From Phycomyces blakesleeanus NRRL 1555(-) (taxonomy: Eukaryota; Mucoromycota; Mucoromycetes; Mucorales; Phycomycetaceae): a DNA stretch of 64,000 nt. A model generated the notes under the pieces. The model saw only the letters and a list, made by a program, of their open reading frames with translations. It searched no databases and was not told the DNA's origin. Position numbers and translations under genes: made by a program. Shown in pieces: positions 10,756 through 22,589 of the stretch. Each line of letters starts with the position of its first letter. The stretch's first letter is position 1. The stretch covers positions 251,241 to 315,240 of the forward strand of contig NW_017265149.1 of the NCBI RefSeq assembly GCF_001638985.1, read 5' to 3'.

Positions 10756-12265
10756 TTTCGTTTTGTCTATCCCTCGCAAACAAAGACTTAACATATATTC
10801 CTACTATTACGCTTTATTTATTACTTCATAATCCAATTCAAATCCACACATAACTCATAATAAATATATCTGACTTTGGTCAGTATATCTTTTGTTCCAA
10901 CTATACCTGTGACAAAGTTTGCTTTATTACTCTCAGTAAAAAGCATTCAGATTTTGAATTTTTGCTTATGGCACGTTGCGAGTGTCTTTAAACTTCTGGA
11001 TGGTCCAAATGTATCATATCTTTCCAAATCGTTCTTGTATCAATTATTATTATTCTTTTTTTTTTTTTAAAAAAAAAGAATGGATTGAGCCATGATCTTG
11101 GGGAGAGTATGGTTGTTAGAGATTGGACAGAAATCTATTCAAAATCATAAGAATTGTAAAAAAAAATGACCACAGAAGAATCTATCTATATCCCCTTTTC
11201 TCTCTCTCTCTCTTATTCATTATTACTTATTCAGAGAAGTATAGTTTATCCCAGCATCTTAGTAATACATTACTAATGGTCTTATTTTTATTAACTATCG
11301 AGTTTGGACCCACTTTACCACATAAATCGGCACAACCCGTCCTAGTAGAATAAAATTGGCAGCTAATTTAATACAGTCAAGAAAGGTAGAAATGGCTGGA
11401 GTATTGTATACATTATAAATACTTTGATAAAGGGGTTCAACAGTTTTATCTGCTTGGCATTTGATATAGCGGAAGTTTAATTCCAACTTATGATTGGCTG
11501 TCATAAAGCTAATAAAAAGAAAGAGGGGGTGAAAATTTGGTATCAAAGCATCCAACAAAAAAAAGAAAGGGTCTCAATCGACAGTTTCGTTGAACTGTAT
11601 ATGCATTTACTTTAATCTACATACAACCAAATATAGAGGCTGCTATTATATTTATGCTGGCGAAATAAATCCATATTTTATTGTCTATATCTCACTGGTA
11701 TATTTTTGTCATAGGAGGTGATCTTATACCACACTTACGGATAATAGCTTATGTAATTGATTCAATAAAGACATGTCATTTAAAGCTTGTCGTTATAATC
11801 AGTCTGGTAACTAAGATATTCCAAAATAATGACGATGATGATATGTTCCTTCAATATCATATCGACTTTCGGTGATTTTCAAACTCTGATTTATTTATTT
11901 TAAAATGCTTTATATTCCGAAATCAATTGGATATGGTTCAAGGAAACCATGTAATAATATCTATATCTATATACATATTCAAACAAGTCAAAGAAGTACA
12001 ATACAGTACAAACAAACAAACGTAAAAAGCCAAAAAAAAAGGTGTACATTTTTAAAGCAGATCGTATATGAAGCAAAAATTACAGGTCAACTCTGTACAG
12101 AAATATATATATGAAAAAAAGCGTATGAAAATAATGGGAGAGGTGCGCTACTGTTGGTAACTACCGACTACTCTCTACCATGATTAGCAAAATAAGAATA
12201 ACGATAGTATTAATATTTTGTATGCTAATTATCATTATCAATGTTTGCAAAAAAAAAAAAGAATG
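10756..12265. other. Intergenic DNA between acidic gene 2 and MED10
   Basis: Conserved duplicate sequence continues to about 10960 (TATATCTGACTTTGGTCAG, matching TATATCTGACTTTAGTCAG near 9158). Beyond that is AT-rich DNA. A minus-strand frame at 11295-11558 has no recognisable similarity. Confidence 0.55.
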
Positions 12266-13351
12266 TTACTGTGTAGAATTGGGTTGGTTGTGTTGCATCA
12301 GAGCATCAAAGTCATATTCTTGTTCAGACAGTTCGGGAAAGGATTTTAGGAATTCATTTGACAGAATATTCCGGAAGCTCTGAGACGTAGAATTATTATC
12401 ATTATCATAATTACCATTGATTATCATTCAACAGTTGTAGCATAATATATATTTGAATGTATGTTTGTATGTGTATGTATGCAAAAGTAAATGTAAAGGT
12501 GTATAGGTGTTTATGGGCAAATTTATGTATATAATTTTATGGGTATAGTTTGAGGGTTTCTTTTTAGAAAAAAGAATATATTGTATCTCTATATATATGT
12601 ATAGTATTTATGTATATGTAAAAACTTACATCCACTGCCTTGATCTTGCCATTCGTAAATTGATTCTCACTTGCAGCTCTTTCTACAAAGGTCTGGGTGA
12701 AGATATCTGGATTCTTTCCATTTTCTACATAGCTATCCGATATAATATATCATATAACATGTATATATATATATATATATACATGTGTGTGTGTGTGTGT
12801 AAGTGTAGTGTAGTGTAGTATATATACGTGTATAGATTGGATATAGGACAAAGATTCTCTTTGAATAAATCATTAAGTCTATAAAATAAAGGCAAGCCTT
12901 ACTTTATAACTTCCTCTGGTACAAATGCCTCGAGTCCATCCTTGAGTTCATCCATTTTCTGATAGTGATCTGTAATGGCATTACTAAAGATAATCTTAAG
13001 ATGTTAAAAAAAAGAAGAAAGAAAGATATACCAAAACAGAATAGACACATATACATATTTGTGTAATTATAATAAACTTTTTTTTTTGATAATATTAACA
13101 TTTATAAATGTAAATGCATAATCTACATACATTTTATCCCACACAAGTTTATTGCCTTCAGGTTGGAAATCATAAACAACCACGCTCAATTCGAACAAGA
13201 CTTGGAGCATCTCATTCAACTGTTCTTCTAGAGAACGGCGAGCAGATTCGGATGTGTCGTAGTCTTTGTCTTTTGTGTGTTGATTTAATGCATGCTTTGA
13301 ATGAACTGTCAATGGAGATGTGGAAGAAGAATGGGAGTCGTTTTGTAGCAT
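12266..13351 (-). CDS. MED10: Mediator complex subunit 10
   Basis: Minus-strand exons 13351-13131, 12983-12903, 12732-12630 and 12379-12266 give 172 aa. Introns follow GTATGT...TTTAG, GTAAGG...ATAG and GTAAGT...CTCAG. MED10 belongs to the middle module of Mediator, which links transcription factors to RNA polymerase II in the nucleus. The family core is clear: LEEQLNEMLQVLFELSVV, then VYDFQPEGNKLVWDKI, then the helix DHYQKMDELKDGLEAFVP, EEVINYVENGKNPDIF, and a C-terminal FRNILSNEFLKSFPEL. About 40 Ser/His-rich residues precede the core. The start is the first ATG in frame; the open frame extends only to a TTG upstream. The last intron (250 bp) is long for this gene and carries TA-rich repeats. 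Confidence 0.93.
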
Positions 13352-14666
13352 TGTGAGTGACGACAACCAAAGAGAAAGAAAAAGAAAAAACTAATATATA
13401 TATATATATAAAATATATATTATTTTTAACATTTATATATATATATTTTTTTTAAAAAAAAAAATTAAAATGTATCTCAAGAGCGGAGTGACGTTTAAAT
13501 CTTTACCTTTCCATGATTGTGTATAAATATTAAATATATTTTCTGAAAATTATCAAACAAAATATAATGAAGGGGGGGTTGAAAAGGTGTATAAGTAAGG
13601 GGTATGGAGACAGGGCTTTATAGATGTATATATATATCTTTACCGACAAAATACAGATTAGAATTGAGTATTGTTTTTATAGTGAATAAATGTATATATA
13701 AAACAAAGTATATGAGTGTGAAAATGTGCAGTAGTCTTTGATACTCTTTTGTACATAAATGGATTATAAATTATCAATTGGTTAAAATGATAACTTTTTT
13801 CTTTATGCTTATATATATATATGATGATAATAGATTATACCTTGTAGAACTGAATTGAATTGAATTGAATTGAATTGAAAAGGACTAGGAGATTTTAACG
13901 ATGTGTATATATGTATGTGGTTGCATTATTGTTTTTTTTTTTTGATGGTTGGTAATCGCACACTGGAGTTATTCTTCTTATTAAGTAAAAAATGGGACGT
14001 GTGGCTAGGTCAATTTGTAATAAAGAAACCCCAAATACACACACTACATATTATACATTATATACTCTATAATATACTATACGTATGTATAGTGATGCAA
14101 GGCTTTTTATTACCATTATTGCTATCATTTTTTGGTTAATTTGTAAAGGTATACAAAACTAATGCTTGTGATGATTTGTGGTGGGGAGTAGAGCGGAGTG
14201 GAGTAGAGGAAGAAGGGAATAATTGAGACCCAAATCTTGGTCTATTACACATGGAGTATATCTGTTGCCCTGTTTTTATGCCTGTTTTCTTTCTTATTTT
14301 TCGTAACGATTAGTATCCATTCCAAAATCTGTCTATTCTTCCCTTTGTATTATATCTTGCTCTTTATATAACGTCTTATTTTTATTTTATTTTTGCTTGT
14401 CGGCCAATCGACAGGTTTTGTATTCAAGCACAGTATGGATTGTACGCTTGCTCTGATTTTGTGTGCAGCTTACAAGAATTAACCTTCTTTTTATTACATT
14501 ACCAAAAAGAAAAGGGTTTGCCGATGGATACATTCCGCATCCACTTTTAGATTCTAGAGTGACGCAACCTCTAAATTTTGTTACACGCTCCACCATATCT
14601 CCGCCTTCTCTTTTCCTCTGTCATCGTTATCTTATTATATATTTATTTTATACAACAATCTTAAAG
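13352..14666. other. AT-rich intergenic DNA, no gene seen
   Basis: Contains TA repeats (13394-13445), a long T/A palindromic tract (13447-13465) and a GAATT pentamer repeat (13853-13878). No convincing coding region on either strand. Confidence 0.6.
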
Positions 14667-14810
14667 TTGGTGTGGACAGACTAAAAGTTCAAAAAAGGGC
14701 AAAAAAAAAGAGCAAAATTGTAAGTCATATAATTGGGCGAGAGTTTTAATTAATCTTGCCCCTTTTTTTTTTGAACTTTTTTTTTTGAACTTTTAGTCTG
14801 TCCACACCAA
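14667..14810. mobile_element. Hairpin MITE with about 30-bp perfect terminal inverted repeats
   Basis: A 144-bp element begins with TTGGTGTGGACAGACTAAAA and ends with its exact complement. The perfect inverted repeat extends about 30 bp and includes AGTTCAAAAAA. The interior is only about 80 bp, so it folds almost entirely into a hairpin and cannot code for a transposase. The GTGGACAGAC terminus recurs in the element at 29046-29294, so this is a family. No TA or longer target duplication is obvious. Confidence 0.8.
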
Positions 14811-15272
14811 TTATTTTTATATTAGTTACCGTAATATTTGGCATCTTGATTAGTCTTTGAAGGTATATTCATTTAGTATGAATAACCTTTCAGAATATCA
14901 TAGTAGATGTAGGACTTACACCAACTTTTCTTATCGCTGACATGGGCTATAATGGAAGTCTTGTAAGAGTTAGGTCCAATCATTTAATTTGCAGTTTTCT
15001 TTATATGGTTTATAACGTTAGTCTTTGGGTAAGTAATTCTTTTTTTAAGAGAAAAATCACTTGCTTGGGCACATGTAATTGTGTAGATTTTCTTGAAGGC
15101 AACCATGGGCCTTTTGGGTCTGTAAAATTTAGAAGCAAAATCAGTAAAATATGTTCTATGTTCTGTACTATTTACTTACTTCCATTGCAAATATTTAATG
15201 ATGACGGCCTCCATATTGCCTTGCTCTTGCTCTTGCTCTTGAAATTGATAGAATGGATGAGGCCAATGTGGT
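14811..15272. other. Intergenic DNA between two transposon fossils
   Basis: A 133-codon open frame starts here (14942-15343) but runs into the IS630-type relic. It has no recognisable similarity and is not accepted as a gene. Confidence 0.5.
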
Positions 15273-16594
15273 CAGCACTTACATTGTCAATTGGACAATT
15301 TTTTTTGAAATTTATTTATTATAATGATGTTGAAGTTATATAGCAATCTTATTAAGACAGCTATCAAATTAATTTACGAAATGTTGGATAGATCCTCTGA
15401 GATTTTCAACAGGTACAGCTTTACTAGCTTCAATTATGTGCATAGCAAACGACTCTATACCACTAGACTTGTTACGCTTTATATTTCCTTTTACAATAGC
15501 CCAAGATTTTTCGGATTGGATTAAGGTCAGGCAAGTAATGAGGGGAAGGTACACTGGGGTATAATCTCTTTTCATAATTATAGGGTCAATCACTTTAAGG
15601 ATGTGAGTTGGAGGATAATATATGACAACAAAGTAACCTTTCATTTCAGGACGCTCATCCATAATCATGCTATTGCTTAGAAACTAAGGCTAATGGCCGC
15701 CCGTAGTACCTTTAGGAGCAGATAACCTATTCTGAAGCGCCTTTCTCTTCGTAGCCCCTACAATTTCTCTCGTACTCAAGTCAATACCAATAACCAATAT
15801 GGTGTCAATAGCTGTGAGAGATTCCTCTAGCTAAAGTTGTTGTGATAACGGTTTGGGTTGCCATGCTTAGCCCAGCTGCGACTACAACGCCTATTGATAT
15901 CAAATCCAGATTCGTCAACAAAGATACAATTGTTCAGATAATCGATAGCATTTTTTTTTAACCCAATAATCAATCCAATTAACACGAGCCTGAAGGGATT
16001 CTTCTTTGTTTGTACCAAGAGGATGACGGCTTATATCTTTGATGATTAAATTCCACTCTTCACTCATGACCTCGGCTACCCTTGATTTCTTTATTTGTAG
16101 ACTGATAAAGTTTGTAGTCAAATTATCTACTGTGTCCTGAATAGTTGCAGAAGCATCCTAATAAGTTTCTCTAATTTTCTAATATATACCATATCGCTTT
16201 CAATCAATAATTTAAACGTTATATTGAAGAGCTTGTTCTTTTTTTTCTAGGAGCAACCTTTCCCATCACAGCGGCATTCATAGTTGTCCATTCAAGTTGA
16301 ACATCGTTCTTAATACATTTCTGAAGATCAGTCCAAATTTTCGAACGAAATGGCGTTCCGTCAACAAAGGTAGGTGCTTGCTGATCTCTATAATCAATAA
16401 TGTTTCCATTACCGTCTTTATAAAAAAAAATAGATCTCAAAGGTGACCAAATAAATTGACCAACTGATTTTCGGAAAGGTGACCAAGCGAAGATTAAACA
16501 AATGACCAATTGAGGTTCAAAAAGGTGATCAATTATTATTTTACCGTCCGACTAGTGTTTTCAAAAAAGTGTCCAATTGGCGGTAGAAGCACTG
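15273..16594 (-). mobile_element. Dead IS630/Tc1-superfamily element with degenerate TIRs
   Basis: Related ends bound a 1322-bp element. The left end reads CAGCACTTACATTG, TCAATTGGACA and then T-rich DNA. The complement of the right end reads CAGTGCTTCTACCG, CCAATTGGACA and then T-rich DNA. TA follows the right end; the left TA is lost. Minus-strand transposase fragments are an N-terminal part (16509-16222), NNCIFVDESGFDINRRCSRS (about 15945-15885, first catalytic Asp), KGTTGGH (about 15710), a degenerate second-Asp block (YFVVIYYPPTH where a D is expected), and SEKSWAIVKG near the third acidic position. Stops and frameshifts separate the pieces. The catalytic triad is broken, so the element is immobile. 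Confidence 0.8.
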
Positions 16595-16627
16595 TATATA
16601 TTATACGTACAAGATACATACATACAA

Positions 16628-16635
<8 letters not shown>

Positions 16636-16663
<28 letters not shown>
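16636..16663. repeat. TA dinucleotide repeat
   Basis: About 13 TA units upstream of the Dgk1-like gene. Confidence 0.85.
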
Positions 16664-16665
<2 letters not shown>

Positions 16666-16840
16666 GATATATATCTTTTTAGTGTTTTTTATTTATTTAT
16701 TTATTTTTATTTTATTTTTTATTTTTTATTTTTTTGGCAGACACAAAAAAATATATATATATAAAATAAATAAATAGAGAGTTCAATCTTTATCACACAA
16801 GACAAGATCTTTGGACGCCATCACAATCGTCATCTCTTTC

Positions 16841-17719
16841 ATGTCCAAGAAATACAGTATCAAACGAAAGGCAACCAAGACACCTCTAGAAGCATGTTTC
16901 CCTGAAATCCAGCCTGCAGGAAGCTGGGAGATTCCAAGAAAAATATTCCATTATTCAATAGGTACTATAACAAACCCCAAACATATCTATCTGTCTACCT
17001 ATTTGTCTATGTATACACAACAAATATTCTAACTATTTTTATATGTGTGTATGATACACTTGTTAAATTAATAACAATAATAATAAAAAAAAAACCAAAA
17101 AGGATTCTGTGTATATTATCTATATAACTCTGGTTATGACACAACAGATATCTATCCTTCACTGACAGCAGGGTTCGCTGTGGTGGTTACGGCAGAAGTA
17201 CTTCGGTTCTCTTTTGACTGGTTCAATAGAATCTACTGCAAGCTACTGGGCCCTCTGATGCGCAAGACAGAGGTCAGCACACGGCTCAACGGAGTTGTCT
17301 ACTACCTGGCCGGCTGCGTTATCGTGCTCTGGGCATTCCCCAAGGACATTGCGTCGCTGTCGATCATCTATCTGTCCTGGACTGACCCGACCGCAAGTAT
17401 CTGCGGCCGTCTCTGGGGAAACAAGACTCCAAGATACGGAAATAAATCCTTGGCAGGTACTCTTGGTGCAGTAGTCACGGGATCACTGGTCACATATGGC
17501 TTTTTTGGTCCCTTTGGTCTGGCTGGTGGATCACCATCGTTTGACAACCGGCTCAGTTCAATTGGTCTGCCACTCCTCTCGGTCTATGGAGGTCTGGTTG
17601 CCGGTCTGTCCGAAGGTATCGGTGGTGTTCTGGGTGTCGATGACAATCTCACCATTCCTGTCTTGAGTGGCATATTTTTGTGGGTTCCTTTGGTTGGTCT
17701 TGGATTAGGCAGGTCATAA
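16841..17719 (+). CDS. DGK1: Dgk1-like CTP-dependent diacylglycerol kinase
   Basis: Exons 16841-16961 and 17103-17719 (intron 141 bp, ATAG^GTACTA...AAAAG) encode 245 aa. Dgk1 phosphorylates diacylglycerol to phosphatidate using CTP at the ER/nuclear membrane and belongs to the CTP-transferase family with dolichol kinase Sec59. Visible hallmarks are EIPRKIFHYSIGF (residues 30-42), several hydrophobic membrane segments, the nucleotide-site motif DPTASICGRLWG (135-146), and NKSLAGT. It ends in a hydrophobic SGIFLWVPLVGLGLG helix. It is somewhat shorter than yeast Dgk1 at the N-terminus. The ATG chosen is the first in frame, preceded only by a TTG; an unseen upstream exon is possible. Codon use is GC-rich compared with the surroundings, typical of a real gene. 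Confidence 0.9.
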
Positions 17720-17879
17720 TTATTCTTATACTTGTAGTTGTACTTGTACTTAATTTTTCTTTACCGTTCTTACACTATTATTATTATTTTATTATTAATT
17801 ATTTAAAAAGAGATGATATTATTAATACTTATTACTATTAATATTGCTGTTGCTGTTTTTGTTGCTGTTTTTGTTCTTT
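17720..17879 (+). other. 3' flank of the Dgk1-like gene
   Basis: A short AT-rich stretch with TTGCTGTTTT repeats lies between the stop codon and the CACTA transposon, which inserted 160 bp downstream of the gene. The last three bases (TTT, 17877-17879) are the left copy of the target duplication. Confidence 0.6.
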
Positions 17880-17907
17880 CACTATGGGAAAAAGGTGGTC
17901 TTTTTTG
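17880..17907 (+). repeat. Left terminal inverted repeat of the CACTA element
   Basis: Begins CACTATGGGAAAAAGG and continues TGGTCTTTTTTG. It matches the complement of the right end over about 28 bp with a few differences. Confidence 0.88.
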
Positions 17908-18220
17908 AATTTGTGACTTCATTTTTGGCCTATAATAATCAAAAAATCACCAAAAATCCAAGTTGAAACAAGAAAATCTTTGTTCTTTGAAATGGTTGAT
18001 AAAAAGCAAATGAATCGCTTAAAATTAAATCTCAGGAGGGACAAATGTCCATTCTAATTAAACATCTTACATTTTTGGTAAATATATATTGGAATTGAGA
18101 AATATTGGATGTCAGAAATAAAAAAAAAAGAAAATATCTAAACTTTCTGCTGCTTGGATAAAATTTGTTAAGACAATTTGAAAAAAAAAGAAAAATTTAT
18201 TACAAAAAAAAAAAAACAAA

Positions 18221-21110
18221 TTATATATCACTTAAGGCACCAAGTGTCAATTTTGGGCCACGTTTAAGGCTAGGCCAAATGATGTAATGGCTACCATTGA
18301 CATTTGATGGCACCAAGCCAACCAACTCTACAATGTCACTGGCATGAATCACTATAGTCTTCGGCTTTACTACAGATGTAATAGGCAATCCATTTTTCAA
18401 ATGCACACTATATATGGTTATGAGAGCTAGTGGCCATCTCTTCGAGTTGTGTACATGTTGGAAGAATATAACCACCTTTCCGAAGAAATGCTTATATCCT
18501 GGACGGTAAGAGCGGGATCTTCTGGAGTTCATGTCCACTTGTAGCTGCACATGAACATGACATGCCTCTCTTGTAGAACTTTGGTTGAATGCAGCGTCAA
18601 TAACACAACCATTAAGATAGGCCTTGCGGCTTGTCTTTATGGAAGGCTCAAGCATACTAAATTCTTCCCCCTTCAAATCATAAAACGTTTTAAGAAGCAA
18701 TGAAAGATGAGATCTATCTTCAAAGCTATCGAAAATTGTTAAATTCTTCAAAGGCCCCCAGAACTCAATCTCACACTCAGCATTGGCAGGATCACCTCCT
18801 TCTGTAACAGGCCACCCATCGGTATATGCACTGTAAACTAGAAGGTTAGCTGGTGGAGTTTTTGTGTTTGCAACGGTTGTCAGTTCCGCTACACGCCGGG
18901 ATTGCGCCAGTCTGATCATGATGTTTCCAGCATTGACACTGACTTGGGAGTTACTCTTGATGGACCTGGAGTACTCACCAATGGCTCTTTCCACGGATCG
19001 TGTGCTATATGCTCTTGGCGGGCCATATAGATCAATCATCTGAGGATAATGCTGAATAATGTGCTGGTTAATTGTGAACACGCCAATGTCAATATCTGCT
19101 GTAGAAAGAAGACTCTCTAGGAATAAGTTCCATTCTACAAGATTACTAAGAAAAAAGGTAAAAGTAAATTACTATGAAAAATGAAATAAAATATGGCATT
19201 AAACATACCTTCTTATCGAGGTTTGATCCTCTGCTGATAACTCCCAGCTCATGAGTAAATTGCATGTTTGAACCAGGCCAAGTAATGCATTTCGGGCAAC
19301 CAAGTCCTGGACACGCTCTGCAACCAACGTGGGGACAACAAAGAGTAAAAAGTCTGCCCAATCCACAGCTCTAAAGAAACTGGCATTCTTTGTCACATCT
19401 CTCCAGGCACCATGCAACGATGTAGGGATTGTGGATTTTGCGGCTACCATTGCAGCACCAATCTCCCTTTGAGTGGCAAGAGAAAGACATAGAGGATGCT
19501 TGATTCCATACTTTCCGCGTACAAGTCCCCATACCTGTTTACCGATTCCGTGGCACAGACCATGCATCTCGTCTAACGCGAAAAAAAACGGGCCAGAGAA
19601 TGTTTCCATTGAGGCTAACGGTGACTGACCATTGAGCCCCTTTCTGTCTTCACTGCTTGCCAGATTGTAGTTCCTGAAACTCTCCAGTGAGCGCGTCTGG
19701 GTTCCAGGCAACATGCGGAAGTACTGGCCATGTTTAGGAGTTTGGCCCACTACGTGACAAATACGACAGCCATTCTTACTCGTGTGGCCAACATGGCATG
19801 CCAGCTTTGCCAGAGCTGGAATATCGCCAGTGGCCATGAGGACATGTACCTTTGCCCTGATCGTTGTCGTCGGTGTCTTTACTTCCATGCCTTCTGTCTG
19901 GAGCAAACGGAGATCTCTCAGCGTTGGCTCAAGAAAAGACCAGATGTCACTGGGACCAGTGCAACCAGGAAGCATTGCTATTTGGATCATCCTGTTTTTC
20001 TCATAACGGATCGTCGGATTCAAGTTTAAGACAGTTGCATGAACAATGGTTACTGATCCAGGTACATTGTGTGGGTTGAACCCGTCCATGGACAACGAAA
20101 TCGCAATATCGTTTTCACCAGAAAACAGATGCTTCATGGATTGGTATACATGACCATCGAAAACATCTGCTTTCTGCCCGTCTTGGCTGGATTGGTGGTT
20201 ATGACGATAGAGCATTTCAGCCCTGGTCTTGTCATCAGCCAAGCACAAAGCAAGCTGTCTGGCCAAAGGAAGCTGTACGATCGATCTCACAGGAACCCTG
20301 GTGTCACTTTCGCTAGTTTGGCCATTTTTGTATCTTGCTTCACCGCATTTTACGCATGCGATATCATTCTCGTTGTTGAACTGCATACAACCTCTGATGC
20401 AAATGTCGTATCCGTCTGCTTTGATACCCGAGAAGCGCTCAAGAAGCTTGTTTCCAAGGTGTGGGCTGCATGCTCGGTACGTAATATTGATAGAACAATC
20501 AAGGATCTGGTTGAAGTGTTCTACAATCTTTTCGTGGGCTCGACGAGAAATTCCGAACTCTTGGATCAACTGCATGAACGCGAGATTCTTTTTATCATCG
20601 TTGCTGGGAACAGGAAGAGGCTGGCTAAAATCAAAGACTAGCGAGGGTGTGGTGCCTTCAATTTCGTCAATGACATTCTCGCATTCTTCTCCAAAATCGT
20701 ACTATAGTAAGATAAACAACAATAAGTATGATTATCATAATATATGTATTTATGTATCTCACCATGGACTCATCATCTTCAGTACTGTCAATGATATCCA
20801 TATCCTCACTACTGCTTGTGTTGATGTTTTCTCTGTTTGTTTATCAAAGTATACAGCTAATTAATATACTGTCTATCGTTTTGTGTTTTTGCTTTTGATA
20901 AGCTTACCCAAAAGCCAAGTTAGGAACCATTGCTGATGTAAACTGGCTTTGATCAGGAAGAGAGACAGTTTGGGAAACTTCGCCATTGGCAAGTAATTCT
21001 GCCCTATTTGTCATGCATCGTTCGAGACATCTTTTATATGTTCGACTGTTATTAAAGGTCGACTTGCAAGTACGGCATTGGTAACGAGGGGCTTTTGTAA
21101 TTTTGGACAT
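18221..21110 (-). CDS. Tnp2-like CACTA transposase
   Basis: Exons 21110-20908, 20832-20763, 20701-19209 and 19145-18221 give an uninterrupted 896-aa protein; introns begin GTAAGC, GTGAGA and GTATGT. It would cut and paste the surrounding element. Features in order: a Cys/Cys zinc finger near the start (YQCRTCKSTF...RCLERC, residues 10-32); an acidic linker; a Cys4 zinc knuckle (CIRGC...CVKC, about 192-210); the Tnp2 catalytic core with SMDGFNPHN (Asp 297), ATGDIPALAKLACHVGH plus GCRIC (Asp 384), and ALDEMHGLCHGIG (Asp 468, D-x-x-H); and a C-terminal DUF4218-like part (LYGPPRAYSTRSVERAIGEY). All acidic residues expected for a DDE enzyme of this group seem present. Full length and lack of stops suggest a young copy. 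Confidence 0.9.
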
Positions 21111-21453
21111 GTTTGAGGTAGGTAAAAAAAAAACTTTGTTATATAAGTAAGAATAGAATTAATTACTTTCTGAATGTATAGCTTTATACTTAATTATATA
21201 AAGACAATGATGTTATATGCATTCTGAATATATGCTCGGGATCTTAAAGAAGTATCTGTATGTCATCAGTGAAGTTACTAGATCAATGTTTCTTCAGGAG
21301 TAACCAATAGATTTGTACAGATAATTTGAAACTAATAATTTGAAGCTAAAAAATTGAAGCTAAAGATTTGAAACTAATAATAGTTTCTGGTAAAAAATTT
21401 TCTCTTTCTTTCTTTTTCTATAACAAACACGTAACTGATTTTTTCTTACAATT
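21111..21453. promoter_or_regulatory. Shared divergent promoter region of the CACTA genes
   Basis: A 343-bp gap separates the start codons of the two divergent transposon genes. It contains TATATAAG-like and TTATATAAAG words and a short tandem repeat (GAAACTAATAATTTGAAGC and variants, about 21327-21378). The shared-promoter assignment is inferred from geometry. Confidence 0.5.
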
Positions 21454-22167
21454 ATGAACAATACAGACAATACAGTGATTCAGTTGCTTCAAGGAATACA
21501 AGCGGCACTTATTTCCCTAAAGAGTGGTCAAGAAGCATTGCTAGGCCGTCAAGAAGCATTAGAAAAAAGACAAGATGCGATGCAACTTCAAATGACAAGT
21601 TTTTACAATGAATTTAAAGATCGGGAATTTCCAGATAGAACTATTGTAACCTCTACCAGTGTAAGCAAATACTATAACAACTAAAGTCCTTTCAATTAAT
21701 GTCAAACATAATAGACTCTTACTGGCATCATTCCAAGACCCGTATCAAAAATCAACGATATAACTTTAAAGCATATATACAAGATGATAACAGACGATCT
21801 TAGAATAGAATTGACCGAGGAAACCAAGAGAATTGTTAACACATGTACCAAGGTCATATGTGATCAACTGGCAGCTCTTCCATCTGTTCAGGATCTTGGA
21901 ACAAACCCTGGCTGGTCATTGCTTCCTCAAGAGGATAAAAACAGGCTGTGTATCAATCATTCCATCATACTCAGAGACAATGGAATCGATTTTACCAGAT
22001 GCCACAGAAACTGGGCATCAATTGCAAGGGTTAGCCAGCTCTGGAGAGGGCGTAAGAAGCGAGAATACTCTGGTAAGTTCATATCTGGTAGGTACAATAA
22101 ATTGTGTAATTAATGTGAGAATATGTAATAATCTGAAGGAATTTTAGCCAGTACGATTCATGAATAA
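21454..22167 (+). CDS. Second gene of the CACTA element (unknown product)
   Basis: Exons 21454-21660, 21715-22072 and 22148-22167 (introns GTAAGC...ATAG and GTAAGT...TTTTAG) give 194 aa; AATAAA directly follows the stop. The N-terminal third is a likely coiled coil (LLQGIQAALISLKSGQEALL, then GRQEALEKRQDAMQLQMTSF). The C-terminal half contains WSLLPQEDKNRLCIN and CHRNWASIARVSQLW, and ends in a basic RGRKKREYS. CACTA elements often carry an accessory DNA-binding protein (TnpA in plants) that binds subterminal repeats. This protein occupies that position, but I see no sequence similarity to TnpA. An accessory role is inference. Confidence 0.7.
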
Positions 22168-22589
22168 AATATTATTTCTATTATAACAACCAATAAAAAC
22201 ATTTTTAAATAATGATCTTCTATGAAATAAATTTTTTTTGCCCAATTAAAACTGTGAATGAATCAGAATATATATATGAGAACCAATTGAGAGAATGCTT
22301 TTGTTTAAATGACCAATACTATCAATGTGTATACTGCAATAAAGTTTATATTATCCAATTAAAAGTAGCAGTATAACGAAAGTATTTTATGAGTGACAAT
22401 ACAAAGATTCTTTTTTTCCATCTATACCAATAAGAAAGCTCTTTTTTATTTTCTTTCTACCAATAGAACGAGAAGAATAATACATAAATTTAAATATCGG
22501 GATATGAATAAAACCTAACATCCATCAGTCAACGGAGATCTAATTATATTTCCAAAAATAGGGATGGTCTTTTTGCTGGTTTTACCAAA

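Noticed and set aside
11056..11078. T-tract/A-tract palindromes (also 3872-3886, 13447-13465, 33079-33093) as terminators
   Set aside because: These are frequent in AT-rich DNA, not placed consistently after genes, and RNA polymerase II does not use them as hairpin terminators.
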